64,000 nt of DNA from Bicyclus anynana (GCF_947172395.1 NC_069102.1:4742442-4806441), one strand, 5' to 3'; positions 10,915 through 23,173 are shown, counted from the first letter of the stretch. Notes: generated from the letters alone by a model not told the origin. Translations and numbers: made by a program.

Positions 10915-12031
10915 ACTGAGTATTACTGAGACGGGCAGCGTGACGTCAGGAATGTGTATTCAGCAATGAAAATCTTCGTATAGTTCCAACAAAGTGTATT
11001 ATCACCAACAAAGATCGCGCTCGACTGACTACCAGACGACAAAATAATTACCGACTATGACTCAAACAGTTTTACAATTCAAAATGGTTTCTGTATCTTA
11101 CAACTACTTTTTAATTAAACAGTTTAACGGCTTAGTCTAACATTATGAAATTAATATCATTATAATATTTAAATTAATTATAAAATGTAAATAGTTTACT
11201 TTAATCTGAGTTTAAATAATAAAGCTAAAGATAGAATCTTTAGGTTTAGTCAAATCAGTATCTTATAAACGAAAAACTGTAATCATGACATTGAAGAATT
11301 ATTATCAGCAAATAACAGACAATGTTTATAATAACATATAGATAGTTTAGTATATTTATAGTTTGTTAGATGGAACTCGTAGGCCCTCGTATCATGAGGT
11401 AACATTACTTAGGCTTTTAAATAAGATGGTCAGATATCATGATGGTTTTACAAAAGGTTGTGGTAAGGAGTCGCAATGGAAAACGTAACTTATCGCTAGC
11501 CAATAATAAAACCTCTTAGCAACGTTACAGTCTAATGATAAGTCCGCTCGATAAAACCCCGTGTCCCGCACAATACCTGTCTCACTTAGGCTCTTATTAT
11601 ATCCCGAGTGTCCTCCACTGTGCATTAACCTTACACGCTAAAGGGAGTGTTTTATGCATTCATTTGAGTGCCCACTTACTCTGCAGGAAATTCATTGCTC
11701 TTTAATGTATTATCTACGTAATTTTTTTGCGTACCATCTTTTTACAACAATTTAAACGGTTGCAATACTTTAACAAACAATTGAAAAAGAGGGTTTTACA
11801 AACTTTGCACCGTAACTACAAAACGGGTGAATCGATTTGGAATTGAATTTGGAGACAGATTTTTTTTTTAGTTTTTCTGCAATGAAAGGGGGTGAAATTT
11901 CAGCTCACAGATTCAGGATATAGGTAGTATCTAGCTTTTCAACTATGTACTGCTTTATTTAACCTAAGTTCAAGAAGGATCTATATTCAACGCATAAAGG
12001 TGTTTCTTATGTCCGCAATTTTCTATCTTTT
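10915..12031. other. no gene seen
   Basis: Unique AT-rich DNA, with a moderately GC-richer unique patch at about 11440-11640. Confidence 0.4.
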
Positions 12032-12216
12032 GTTTTATAAGCCCTTGACTACAATCTCACCTGATGATGCAATCTAAGATGGAAAATGGCTAATTTGTTA
12101 GGAGGAGGATGAAAATCCACACCTTTTTTTGCTTCTACACGACATTGTACCGGTACGCTAAATCGTTGGCGGTACGCCTTTGTCGGAGCTGGAGGCTGGA
12201 GCCTCCCAACAGCCAA
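12032..12216 (-). repeat. SINE-A, head missing
   Basis: Tail through 'ggcggtacgcctttgtcgg' to 'ggagcctcccaacagcc'. Confidence 0.85.
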
Positions 12217-12677
12217 ATTGGTAATTGGTTTTTCGTAATTTATAAAAGTATGAATCTCGAATACATCTCCAACCCTTTCTAACACGGTGCTATCGAGAAA
12301 TACACACTAGAACTTTCTGCTTTTACTTTTTACTTTGAAAAAGAATTAAGAAAGTAGTTCTTATATTATATGTGATACAGTTTAATATTTTATAATTGAA
12401 TTATTTATCACAGTTCACAAGCCACAATATCAAAGAGATTAAAAAAGTAGCTTCGTCGGAGCAACCATTAAAAATTGCTTTACTGTGCACAACGTGTGAA
12501 ATATTTATATTAAGCGCTAATAGTTTTTTAATATTCTGTACATTAACTGAACATGCTACTCGCAAGTGAATTTTAATCTCGAGAAGAGATTAACGCTCTC
12601 AACGATTTTTGATGTTCTAAAATTTCCTTAATCATCTAGCTTGTAGATTATATATTTGAATTATTTTGGAAGATATT
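12217..12677. other. no gene seen
   Basis: AT-rich, no recognised structure. Confidence 0.4.
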
Positions 12678-12900
12678 TTGGCTGGTGGGAGGCTTCGGCC
12701 GTGGCTAGTTACCACCCTACCGGCAAAGACGAACCGCCAAGCGATTTAGCGTTCCGGTACGATGCCGTGTAGTAACCGAAAGGGGTGTGGATTTTCATCC
12801 TCCTCCTAACAAGTTAGCCCGCTTCCATCTTAGACTGCATCATCACTTACCATCAGGTGAGATTGTAGTCAAGGGCTAACTTGTAAAGAACAAAAAAAAA
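12678..12900 (+). repeat. SINE-A, head missing, otherwise consensus-like
   Basis: It runs from 'ggctggtgggaggcttcgg' through 'gcgttccggtacgatgccg' to 'aagggctaacttgtaaag' and an A-run. Confidence 0.92.
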
Positions 12901-13420
12901 GATATAATTAATATTATAATGACGATTATTTAAAAAAAAACAACTGTTGCGTTTCTTGATGTTTCTTCGCCCTAGAATTTGCCTTCTGAGTCGATAGAGC
13001 TTATCAGACAAACTTGTATCGTTATGACCACAGAAATACTAAAGCATCAGCGTTTTATATGTTCTGTGTTCAGCTTTAGCGTTTTATATGGTTGACATAT
13101 GAGCTGATAAACTTAGCCTTAATACAACAAAACAACAAAACTCTTCGTTTCTTCGACTACATATGTAGGTGTACTTTGTATGTATGACATACAAAGTCAT
13201 CAAAAAAACCTTGTAGGTTAAAACATCCGCCTCTAAAGACTTCAGAGGCAGCACTGAACTCCTTCTAACTCTTTTCCCTTCCTTATCTCATTCCTCTCTT
13301 CTCATCATTAAGTTCCGGAACATTGGCATACGCATATATGCCAGTCGTTTTCTACACATCGTACGCACTAATCAGGTTTCCGGAGACCATAGTCATTTGC
13401 TCCCTTTACCGCCTTCGTTC
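12901..13420. other. no gene seen
   Basis: AT-rich with short palindromic stretches near 13160-13200 (tacatatgta, tgtatgtatgacatacaaag). Confidence 0.4.
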
Positions 13421-13733
13421 GTTATCAACCCATATTCGGCTCACTGCTGAGCTCGAGTCTTCCCTCAGAATGAGAGGGGCTAGGCCAATAGTCCACCACG
13501 CTGGCCCAATGCGGATTTTCAGACTTCACACACGCAGAGAATTAGGAAAATTCTCTGGTATGCAGGTTTCCTTACGATGTTTTCCTTCACCGTTTGAGAC
13601 ACGCGATATTTAATTTCTTAAAATGCACACAACTGAAAAGTTGGAGGTGCATGTCCCGGACCGGATCCGAACCCACACCCTCAGGAATCGGAGGCGGTGG
13701 TCATATCCACTGGGCTATCACGCATTACCGCCG
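13421..13733 (-). repeat. SINE-B, nearly full length
   Basis: The complement of the tRNA-like head is at the high end ('gatccgaacccacaccctc', 'atatccactgggctatcac'). The tail complement 'gttatcaacccatattcgg' is at the low end. Confidence 0.9.
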
Positions 13734-14226
13734 CCTATCTTCAGTTATTACAGACAGCATTTGAAAATGGCACATCAATAATCGATCGTCTATCAGTTAC
13801 AATTATTTCCAAGAAAACTTATATTCACCAACAAGTCAAGGGGATTGCAGGCGCAAATAACTTGCCGTAAAAATCTCTCTTACAAATTTTTACAAAATTT
13901 ACCGTACTTTGAGGAGGAAATGGGGTAAGAGATGCAGCGGTGCACGGGAAATTAAATCAGTGCCACCTTACTTACCTGCATAATCCTGTCCCACTCACAA
14001 TTTTACCGCTTAAGGAGCTCCTAAGTGCTTTTGGTATTTTATGTTATATGTCAAAGGAGCCGCAGAATTCGCTGCTTTTATATTGGCATTTAAAGAACAG
14101 ACACTTGCATTCGTTTATTTTTTTATGATTGTTTTACAAAAGAATATTAAGGAAATGTTATGACCATGGTTGCTTTAGGAGTCCGAATATTTTTTTATAT
14201 TATCTGGATAACTTTCGTCCAGTACC
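13734..14226. other. no gene; strong donor-like site on minus strand
   Basis: The minus strand reads TTATGCAG|GTAAGTAAGG near 13972-13985, preceded by about 19 open codons (ALRSSLSGKIVSGTGLC). This may be a decayed repeat exon. Not recognised. Confidence 0.25.
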
Positions 14227-14447
14227 TGCCATGTCATATCAACTTTTTATGGCACGTGGTTGGTTGGTTGCTAACCATGGTTGTCACAGATAATGGGGAA
14301 TCAGGGTTTGCTACCGGAGAGAGAGTCTGAGGAACGGCTACTAGGTCCTAGTAAGGCTAACGCGCAAATTAGCTACATCTGAAACGGGATGAACAAAGAG
14401 GGCAAGTTTCTTGCCAGCAACCGCAGTATTCACAGCTCCAATAGGTG
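14227..14447 (+). pseudogene. 18S (SSU) rRNA-derived pseudogene fragment
   Basis: The order of conserved 18S blocks is kept: 'atatcaactttttatgg', 'ctaaccatggttgt', 'ggggaatcagggtt', 'ccggagagagagtctgag', 'aacggctac', 'gcgcaaatta', 'gagggcaagt', 'ttgccagcaaccgcagta' and 'cagctccaatag'. They correspond to the start-to-530-loop region of eukaryotic SSU rRNA. Substitutions are many, including inside the normally invariant 530 loop. Roughly 80-100 nt between 'gcgcaaatta' and 'gagggcaag' is missing. It is not a working rRNA gene. Whether it came from the host rDNA or another eukaryote cannot be told by eye. Confidence 0.75.
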
Positions 14448-15499
14448 TTTACCTATGATTTAGAGATTCTATAACCAGCATTTTCGGATTTAATTATCTT
14501 TAAGATAAATATGCAAAGTCATAACCTCAATCATCAGATATACCTATAGGATTATACGAGTATCTATATCTGGTGTCCATGTCAACTGAAGTCATAATAG
14601 TAAAGGAGCATGAACTGACACACTTTCAGCTTTTACAACAATGAAGAAGATCTGGCTATCACAGACTCTCGGTCTATAAGCCATGTTTTGAAATTGGCCA
14701 ACATTCTCCTTTCCCCTCCATCTAAACAAAATTCTGTGTACGACAATATTCGGTCGTGAAGCTAGAAATCTCCTAGAAAGACGAACGGCCTTGAAATTAA
14801 ATTATTATCGGAAGAACTACTGTATTGTAAGACTGTGCTTAAAACCCAACTTCAAAATTATTCTTATTTATCACAATTCGTTACAATGATGTGTAAATAC
14901 TAAAGTGCATGTAAGTACACAAAGATTTTAGCTTTCAAATACAAAATCATCTTTTTACATGCCCTCACCTTATGTAATAACTAAGTACGGGCATAAAAAA
15001 TATTATTAAAATATTGAATAGGCTTTATGTAATAAATAGACGTTCAAGAGTTTTTGGTAATTTCATCAGAACTCATCCGGCGCTCCTTTTGCAAAAACCT
15101 TTTAATATTAAAGGATTATTATAATAATATATGAGTATCTTCAGAAGATGGGTTCTCTTTGTAAGTTTTATGAATTTAGTAAAGACATTCGAGGGTATAC
15201 TATAACAAAAAGGAGGTAGAAATTGGAGTAGATATATTTTTTTTTGTTTACTAGTATTTCCTTTTAGGGGAGGGGATGTAAGAAGAGACCCTGATAAAGT
15301 GGACTGTTAAAATAGACTAATAATTGTGATTACTAGCATTTCTATTTAATTGAAAACTTGTGCTGCATTGTGGGTTTTAACTCTATATATTATGGAACAC
15401 ATAAATCATTTGCGGCGCATTAATTTTTTTTGAGATAATAAAAAGAAAGAAGGAAAATAAATTTATTCAAATCTAAAAGTTACTTAGTCTTAATAAATA
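14448..15499. other. no gene seen
   Basis: AT-rich without recognised repeats. Confidence 0.4.
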
Positions 15500-15640
15500 A
15501 ATGAGAAAGGTGAAATCTCATCACGAATTCTCGAAAACTGCTTCCCGTACAAAGATGAAATTTGGCAGGGAGGTAGTTTATAATTAGTAGGTGTCCGCTA
15601 AAAGCAGATACCGCGCATACTGTGCCACGGAGGCCGTCAA
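15500..15640. repeat. Helitron-like fragment joined to a SINE-A head fragment
   Basis: 'gatgaaatttggcaggga' and 'aggtgtccgctaaaa' resemble HEL-2-type ends. They are followed by the complement of a SINE-A head ('accgcgcatactgtgccac', 'ggaggccgtc'). Confidence 0.55.
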
Positions 15641-16555
15641 AAAAACAATAATAATGAAGCTAACAAACAGGGCAAAGTAAATTAAATCTTGCAAAAGTTT
15701 GCTGATGATAACGATAAGTGATTTGTAATATTCTTAACTAGTTCTTAAAGACATGAGTTCTGAGAAACCAGATTAGTTTTTCAATTCCCAAGGAAGCACA
15801 ATATTTCACGCGAAAGTAAACTTCACGTAAGCCACAGATTAAAAAATGTAAACAATAAAGTGGATGAACTTATGCAATAAAGTTTCTACAAAGTGAGAAA
15901 GTTAAGCTTTATATACGCTAAGCTTCGTACGCGAGCTATATCAATATAAACCAAGATCCAACTGTATATTTAGTCTGGAACAGCGCCATTGTTTAGCAAT
16001 CATGCAGTTAGATGGAGAAATATCACAAGGCATTAATCTCATTGGAATGATTCCCTATTGTTTATATAACGATTTTTTTTATTTAATCTCCATAGATCAT
16101 TTTTGAAAAACGGACAATTAGCTGCTTTTGTTTGTCTCAGTTTTGACGCGCTAGTGACGTATTACCTGTATTATAAAATCTTTGCCGACGAGTAGTAACC
16201 TACATAATATTTACCGCATAATTGAACCGTTTCACTGCGTTTGTCTTACTAAATGATTGTTAAACTGAGATTTATAAACTAAGGACCCACGCGACTAACT
16301 CCTGCATATTAAACGTAGCTATAGTACTTAACTTTTAACGATACTGCATTTAGTACCTAGACTCCGTTTTATAGTATAGCATTTGTTCCACCAATAATAA
16401 TAATTATTTACATAAAAACAATGTTAACCACAAATAGGCAGTAAATCAACACATACAAATTAAATTAAAGTGTCTGTCTGTCTGTCTATTTGAAGATAAC
16501 TGTGTTTTCTCAAGTGTTTATGCAATTAACACGAGACCAAATCAAAAACGAGTTT
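15641..16555. other. no gene; short GTCT repeat
   Basis: (GTCT)4 lies near 16472-16488. Otherwise AT-rich. Confidence 0.4.
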
Positions 16556-16738
16556 TTTTTATAATTTTTGTCTGTTTGTCCGATTATTCGGGCTAATCTT
16601 TGGAACGTCTGTACCGATTTCAACGAACTTTCACTGAAAGATAGAGGCGGTTCCGAAGCAACATGTAGGCTTTTCCCAATAAATCCATGGTTCCTGTCGG
16701 ATTTGTGAAAAAAGAACGAAATCGAGGGCCTCCGCTAG
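16556..16738 (+). mobile_element. HEL-2-like Helitron 3' half
   Basis: It contains 'gtaccgatttcaacgaac' and 'aatccatggttcctgtcgg' and ends 'ggcctccgctag|t', the CTAG terminus followed by T. Confidence 0.6.
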
Positions 16739-17084
16739 TTTTTTAATATAAATTAAGAACATAGCATTCAATATACAATATTATTTAAAAAAAAATACGT
16801 GTGGCACTCGGGGACTTACGCGGTAGCGTGCATAACATTTTTTATCAACGTATTCAATTATAATTATTTATTTATTTTATTTATGCAGAATAAATAAATA
16901 AAAAAATTATAAGTTAGTAAGTAATAATTAGTTTCAAACCACTATTCCAGTTGAGTCGATATGATAACGAATGTATTAACTTATTGCATGGCTTGAGTGT
17001 TAGGTTTAATTTCGTTACGGAATTTCTTGATTCGCTCGCCGCGCTCAAAGCTCGTGATAATAGCTTAAAAATTAGTGGCTATAA

Positions 17085-17264
17085 TCTATACTAATATTAT
17101 AAAGTTGAAGAGTTTGTTTGATTGAACTCGCTAATTTAAGGAACTATGGTCCGATTTGAAAAATTCTTTCAGTATTATTGACGAAGGATATAGGCTATAT
17201 ATTATCCCCGTATATCCCTATGCGAACGGGAACCACTCGGGTGAAACCGCGCGGCGTCCGCTAG
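17085..17264 (+). mobile_element. HEL-1 Helitron-like element
   Basis: 5' A|TCTATACTAATATTATAAAG, then 'gaagagtttgtttga', 'ggctatatattatccccg', the 3' hairpin CACTCGG...CCGCGCGG, and CTAG|T. A before TC and T after CTAG match Helitron A/T insertion. Confidence 0.85.
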
Positions 17265-17714
17265 TTCTAATATATGAAAAGAAACGTAGATAAGACACGA
17301 GTGTCGTTGAGTTAACGAGGTGCACGAATTGTACCCTACATTACCTACTTCCGACTCTACCTACGTGTTCGACCCTTGTTAACACACCTTTGTGTCTCCT
17401 GTAATCTCTTTGCCTAGTTTCTGTAGAGGTCAACTTTTCTGCCTCTTTTCTTTCGACCCTTGAAGGGTTGTCACCTAAGACTATACTAATAGCATTAACA
17501 ACTGAGTCTTAGGGCCATAAATCATTTCTCTATATCTATCTCGCTTGCACTTATGGGTCTTATGGAGCCGTCTAGTGAAGGGTGTAACAATGAAAGACAT
17601 ATTATCGATAAGTAAAGTTTATTATCGTATCTTGTTCACAAAATTAAAAAAATTAACAATATTTGATTTAATATAATACATATTTCATATTATATAATTA
17701 TTAACTAAATAAAA
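17265..17714. other. no gene; minus-strand AATAAA downstream of the acidic ORF
   Basis: AATAAACTTTAC on the minus strand at about 17612-17623 could be a poly(A) signal for 17715-17755. The block near 17500-17590 looks like interspersed repeat. Confidence 0.35.
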
Positions 17715-17755
17715 TTAATCTTCATCTGAGTCTTCATCATCAGAATCTTCGTCTT
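17715..17755 (-). CDS. possible terminal exon with acidic tail
   Basis: The minus strand reads a branch-like TACTAAT, then TTTGGCAG|AA, then GAC GAA GAT TCT..., encoding DEDSDDEDSDED and a stop. An AATAAA lies about 90 nt further on. Acidic C-termini are common in nuclear proteins, but 13 codons cannot identify one, and the sequence could be low complexity. Confidence 0.25.
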
Positions 17756-18190
17756 CTGCCAAATTTATTATATATTAGTATCCATAGTGCGCAACGAGTA
17801 ACACATGAATGTATTTATTTAATTGCAGTAAACACATTTATAGCAAAAAAAATACGCAATGCAATTACATTAGAAACCGACCAATCAGAATCGTCCAAAT
17901 CATTATTGACTCATCATTAGCACGTGCGCAGGTAGCCGTTTATCGATAATTAGGGTGCGCAGGTAGGCGCGCTGCACATTCCTATCTTTTTTGACTTTTA
18001 TGACCGGACGACTCAGATGATAATGCGCATACTATAATAGGCAAAAAGTCTACGATCAAAGTATAAATGGTTTTGTTGCCTAGGCTGAAGCAATTCGTCC
18101 GGTAACCAGTAATAAACGTCCGGTGACTATATGAATAATTATAATTAATTTTATTCATATGAATTAATAATTGATGCCGTGCCGATGCAA
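17756..18190. other. no gene seen
   Basis: AT-rich, with a 'gtgcgcaggta' motif repeated at about 17923 and 17955. Confidence 0.4.
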
Positions 18191-18462
18191 GAGCCGTGAT
18201 TGCCCAGTGGATATGACCTCTGCCTCTTTGCAGTTGCAGTTGTGTGCATTTTAAGAAATTAAATATCACGTGTCTCAAACGGTGAAGGAAAACATCGTGA
18301 AGAAACCTGCATTCCAGAGAATTATGTTATTTTTCTGCATGTGTGAAGTCTGCCAATACGCATTGGGCTAGCGTGGTGGACTACATTGGCCTAACCCCTC
18401 TCATTCTGAGAGGAGACTCGAGCTCAGCAGTGAACCGAATATTGGGGGGAGGTTGATAACGA
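18191..18462 (+). repeat. SINE-B lacking its B box
   Basis: The head 'gagccgtgattgcccagtgg' jumps from 'gacctctgcctc' to 'ttgcagttgtgtgcatttt', deleting the B box. The rest is intact. Confidence 0.88.
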
Positions 18463-18831
18463 AGTGAACTTGTCAATACCTTGAAGTTCTGGGAAATACT
18501 CCACAGCACCTGTATATTCAATACTGAGTACTTAACTAACAAAGCCTACTATTCCTGGAAATAAAAGCTGTTGTAACGATTCCTGAGAATTGTTATTGTG
18601 TACAAAATTGTGTAGATATAAATTATTGTTATAAGATACAAACGGAAAAAAAACAGCGGTCGAGATCTCTCCTACACACAATAAGAACAGATTCAGCCGA
18701 GCGAAATGAGCTCAAGATGTCAACAGCGAGGTCAATACAAGACACGTAAAAACAAAATTGAGATGACATTTTACTAAAGCAGGGGTTCTATTTTATGATA
18801 CAGGTTTATCTTTTCTTGTAGCAGTGAGCTA
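18463..18831. other. no gene seen
   Basis: No recognised structure. Confidence 0.4.
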
Positions 18832-19028
18832 CAACCCCTCTAGCCAAGCCGTCGATTCTCTTTCTAAGATCGCTAACGTTTCGAAAACTAGAAAAAAATA
18901 TGGGAATGACAGATCTTGATCACGTGACCTGTCGATAGCAAATGTCATTCCCATACATCTTTCTAGTTTTCGAAGCGTTAGCGATCGTAGAAAGAGAATC
19001 GACGTGCCACTTGGCTAGGGGGGCAGAT
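18832..19028. mobile_element. 197-bp foldback MITE, probable TA target site
   Basis: Arms of about 75 nt ('gccgtcgattctctttct', 'cgctaacgtttcgaaaac', 'atgggaatgaca') are inverted at the right ('tgtcattcccat', 'ttttcgaagcgttagcg', 'cttggctaggggggc'). TA occurs at both edges (18830 and 19029). It can fold along nearly its whole length. Confidence 0.85.
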
Positions 19029-19229
19029 TAGCACTGGACAGATCCATTTACAACGATTTTTATTTTTCTTCATCATACGAATAAACAACCAATTTTAACT
19101 TGAGTTCCTTAAAGGATGTATGACCCACCACCAATTGGTTCCAATTGGCTAGTTGACAGTTTTTTTAAATAGTCGTAGATTGTTCTACTAGATGGAAAAA
19201 AAATCATATTATGAATACATGTAAATTTT
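19029..19229. other. no gene seen
   Basis: It holds the small palindrome 'accaattggttccaattgg' at about 19131. Confidence 0.4.
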
Positions 19230-19465
19230 AATTATGGTCTATATTTTATATTTCATGACGTCACGTAAATACTAAACCTTAACCAAACTGTTTAGTGTTG
19301 GACAAGATTATTAGTTATTTTAGTTTGGCGTTTATTTCTTTACTGACATCAAGTGTCATCGTGACATCACAAAATAGACGAGCGTTTTTGACCTTTGGAA
19401 ATGTTGAATACTTGTTTTCTTTGAAATCCTTAACTTTTAATGATGGATATATTTCGGACCTTTAA
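19230..19465 (+). repeat. interspersed repeat shared with 1850-2102
   Basis: Same block order as the first copy, ending 'gatatatttcggacc'. Confidence 0.6.
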
Positions 19466-19921
19466 TCCCTAGAGTACTAAAGGTGTGTAGCGCCTCTTAT
19501 GGTTACTACACATCCAAGCAGACAACTCTAAAGATTAAAGAAATTTATAAAACCTCGCGCAAAACAAGTTTCTTTTCTAACTCTGTGGAAACAAACGGTC
19601 TAAAAACAACGTTCCACAGCCATTGTCGTAAAACGTGTTATCTCAATCGTCGTGGGGGAAAATTGCTTCATCGAACCTGAATCGCATAAAATAGCAAGTA
19701 TGAATTAAGGGCAAAGTTCGCCAGTTTTTTAACCGCTTTCGTATGTTCTCTTTTTTGTTGTTACAGTTAAAACGGGCGATTTGTTCGGTTACCTATGTTC
19801 AGAAATAGAAGTTAAAGTGGATTTTACGTTTCGTGTTTTATTGTTTGTTTACACTTACTTTTTCACAAAATTGTGATATCGTTTTTGACAATCAATCGGA
19901 TAAGATCACAAACAAGGGCTA
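19466..19921. other. no gene seen
   Basis: The short ORF at 19483-19680 has no recognisable domain. Confidence 0.4.
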
Positions 19922-20092
19922 ACTGACTCAAACGGTGAAGGAAAAACATCGTGAGGAAACCAGAGAATTTTCTTAATTCTCTGCGTGTGTGAAGTCTGCC
20001 AGTCATTGGGCCAGCGTTGTGGACTAACCCCTCTCATTCTGATAGGAAGTTCGAGCACAATAGTGAGCCTAATATGGGTTGATAACGACGAT
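19922..20092 (+). repeat. SINE-B, 5' truncated
   Basis: It starts at 'ctcaaacggtgaaggaaaaa' and ends 'tgggttgataacgacg'. Confidence 0.88.
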
Positions 20093-20196
20093 AAACGATG
20101 GTGTATAACCTACGCTAAATAATCATCTTTATACTTTCTTAGGTTTTCCTCCTTACTACGACTAACTTCCGACTAAACATTAGGTCTGAGGCAGTT

Positions 20197-20520
20197 CATC
20201 ATCATCATCGTCATAAACAACCCATATTCGGCTCACTGCTGAGCTCGAGTATCCTCTTACAATGAGAGGGATTAGGCCAATAGTCCACCACGCTGGCCCA
20301 ATGCGGATTGGCAGACTTCACCCACGCTGAGAATTAAGAAAACTCTCTGGTATGCAGGTTTCCTAACGATGTTTTTCCTTCACCGTTTGAGACACGTGAT
20401 ATTTAATTTCTTAAAATGCACACAACTGAAAAGTTGGAGGTGCATGCCCCGGACCGGATTCGAACCCACACCCTCCGGAATCGGAGGCAGAGGTCGTATC
20501 CACTGGACTATCAGGGCTCT
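20197..20520 (-). repeat. SINE-B, full length
   Basis: It runs from the tail complement 'tcatcatcatcatcgtca' to the head complement 'atccactggactatcagggc', with the B box as 'gattcgaaccc'. Confidence 0.92.
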
Positions 20521-22050
20521 TAGCTCGTTAAATAATTAAATAATAAAAGCTATACCTAAGTGGTTTTGTGATAACCCTCAACCAGCTTGATACATAGCTC
20601 CAAGCTACAGTGAGACAAGTTAATGCTAGCTGCTTACACCTAAATAATGTGTTTTTTTAACTAGTTCACGAAGAACTTCACGTCGAACGTACTAGCTGAA
20701 GTTATTATTTATGAAATTTATTAACGTAACTTTGAAATACTTTTAATTGATACTTCAATTAATTGGATACACTCTTACAACAAATTTTAAAAAGTTTATT
20801 GTTTCTAATAAAGTTTGATTTATGATAAAGTCAAAAAAATGGTCATTAGTAACTTTTGAGACATTTGAAATATTTATAATAACTTACTTTTAATTAATAA
20901 GAATAATTTACGTCACCTCGTAAAAAATTATATATGAAATGAATATCCACCTTCATTTGAAAGTCATCAAAACTCCCGAAGTAACGTGAAATGTTCTCAT
21001 AAAGCGAGGCTTTATTATGCAAAGTATAAAACTGAAAAACCCGAATAGACTGAATAAATAACTATATGAGCAATAAAAACGTGCTGAAAGGCTATCACTT
21101 GCTTTTCAGCAACTTTAGGGTTACGCAAATATAATAACGAAACCTTTAAATGATAGAAAGCATTTCCCGCGTCTTCTGACATTACTAATAATTTAAATAA
21201 GTAATTTATTTGCACACTACAATGACAAAAAAAAACATATTATGAAAACACACCCTTATCGCTAAGTAGCGATTTTTCTGTCATCTTTTGGGGAGAGTAC
21301 TGTTTTATATGAAATGAGATTGCGATTGACAACAATTAATTATTATTACCTGATGATAACTAAACATATAACCTAAAACGAATCGCACTTTGCTAAGGAA
21401 ATTAATAAATATACTTCAATAAAAAAGACGTAAAACTTTTTGTATCAATCCTAACGATGATAAGATATTGAGTACGCAAAAATTAATGATGAACGGTGGA
21501 TAATATATAAAACGTGACAGTATAAGTAATAAATAAAATACGTATGGCATTTAAATAATAACACAATAATTTATTCTTCTACGCTAGACGTTAGACAATC
21601 GTAAACGCCGATTTTTAGGACTAAAAGAAATAATTAGTTAATTAATATGTTCGGTATAAAGTCTATTAAAGTATTCTAGAAAGCAGCTAGTAAGTAGCAG
21701 CTTAAGTGGCTACGGAACCCTTACTCAAATGGTAATCTATTCGGCCATGTTCTTCTATTTTTGTATACCGCTCATGTTTGTTAATGAAGTGCTGGAAGCT
21801 TTTGAAACCCTAAATAAAATAACACACTCGCCTGCGAGGCTCCTTTGTTCCTTTAAGGATATTAGTGTATTTTAAGGCGTGAGTGTATTTTATATAAGTT
21901 AAAGTATATCTAATGGTAATAATGTCCGTGGTTATACGCTGCCTACAGGATAGAACTTTTACTCACACTTCGTAAGTCTAGAATTGCACGATTAGACTGA
22001 TAACGTGATTATACCCAGCAGTGGGATTATTTTTACTTACACATACACAT

Positions 22051-22054
<4 letters not shown>
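20521..22054. other. no gene seen
   Basis: About 1.5 kb of AT-rich, apparently unique DNA. No conserved frame. Confidence 0.45.

Positions 22055-22082
<28 letters not shown>
22055..22082. repeat. CA microsatellite, left flank of the R1 LINE
   Basis: (CA)n. The matching tract on the other side of the element is at about 22545-22566. Confidence 0.95.
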
Positions 22083-22544
22083 TTCGAAATGTCCGTTCTG
22101 TCCTGAAATTAACGAAGATGCAGAGCACGTGTTCTTTACATGTCCTCGCTTTAAGTCAACACGCAGTGCTTGGGAGTGCTTGGTTTGAGAATTCCCTCAA
22201 ACGAAGAAGCAGGCCCGAATCCCTAATAAGAGACATGACGTCGTCAAAAGAGGCGTGGGAGGCGACTAGCTTATTTGCGATGGAAGTTCTCCTAGAGCTT
22301 CGCCGCATAGAGAAAAGTGAAGAAGAAGAAGCTATGACTTGAAACACTTGAAGAAGCAGTGAAGAAGACACTCTCCCCGCGAAGTAATGCCTGACGGCGG
22401 GTCCGTGGGGGACACAGAGGCTGAAGACCAGAGGAGGAGGTTTTTTAGTCGGTAGTGGTTACCCGAGCCCGACTTACCGGGGCAGACCATCAGGCCCTGA
22501 TGATACGTAAATGTATTTTTCCGAAACCTCTGAGGAAAAAAAAA
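22083..22544 (+). mobile_element. R1-clade LINE 3' end inserted in a CA microsatellite
   Basis: It begins inside the C-terminal zinc knuckle of an ORF2: KCPFCPEINEDAEHVFFTCP (C-x2-C...H...C). After a frameshift it continues with LIRDMTSSKEAWEATSLFA and LLELRRIEKSEEEE, a typical R1 C-terminus, then a stop at 22342. The 3'UTR includes 'gaggaggttttttagtcgg' and 'acccgagcccgac' and ends in A10. CA repeats lie on both sides. Waldo and Mino elements of the R1 clade are known to target such repeats. Confidence 0.85.
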
Positions 22545-22700
22545 ACACACACACACACACACACACGCAAGCCGCAATATTTGGACAGTTAATTTATTCA
22601 CGTAGTAAAACGACATAAATATATTTCAATGTTAATACATTATTAATAGTTTTTGAAGTATTTTAAATTGTTGAACATACCTAACTAAACTAACTAACTA

Positions 22701-23018
22701 GAGCCGTGGTAGCCCAGTGGATATGACCTCTGCCTCCGATTTCGGAGGGTGTGGGTTCGAATCCGGTCCGGGGCATGCACTTCCAACTTTTCAGTTGTGT
22801 GCATTTTATGGAAATAAATATCACGTGTCTCAATCGGTGAAGGAAAACATCGTGAGGAAACCTGCATACCAGAGAATTTCTTAATTCTCTGCGTATGTGA
22901 AGTCTGCCAATCCGCATTGGGCCAGCGTGGTGGACTATTGGCCTAATCCCTCTCATTCTGAGAGGAGACTCGAGCTCAGCAGTGAGCCGTATATGGGTTG
23001 ATAACGACGACGACGACC
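22701..23018 (+). repeat. SINE-B, full length
   Basis: The tRNA-like head 'gagccgtggtagcccagtgg', the B box 'gggttcgaatccgg', the whole body and the tail 'ataacgacgacgacga' are present. Best reference copy. Confidence 0.95.
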
Positions 23019-23173
23019 TAACTAAATATATTTTAATTAAAATATTACAAAAAGCTTTGTATTATAATATACAGATACATATAACAGATATGTTTTAGTT
23101 ATTATTTGCCGTATATTTTATTTCGTCAATATTTCCTTTTCTAACTAGTCTTAAAATCTATGTTAGGAGTATG

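Noticed and set aside
22690..22956. Minus-strand ORF of 88 codons
   Set aside because: It lies entirely in a SINE-B copy. Parallel frames occur in other SINE-B copies (13323, 42087, 54634).
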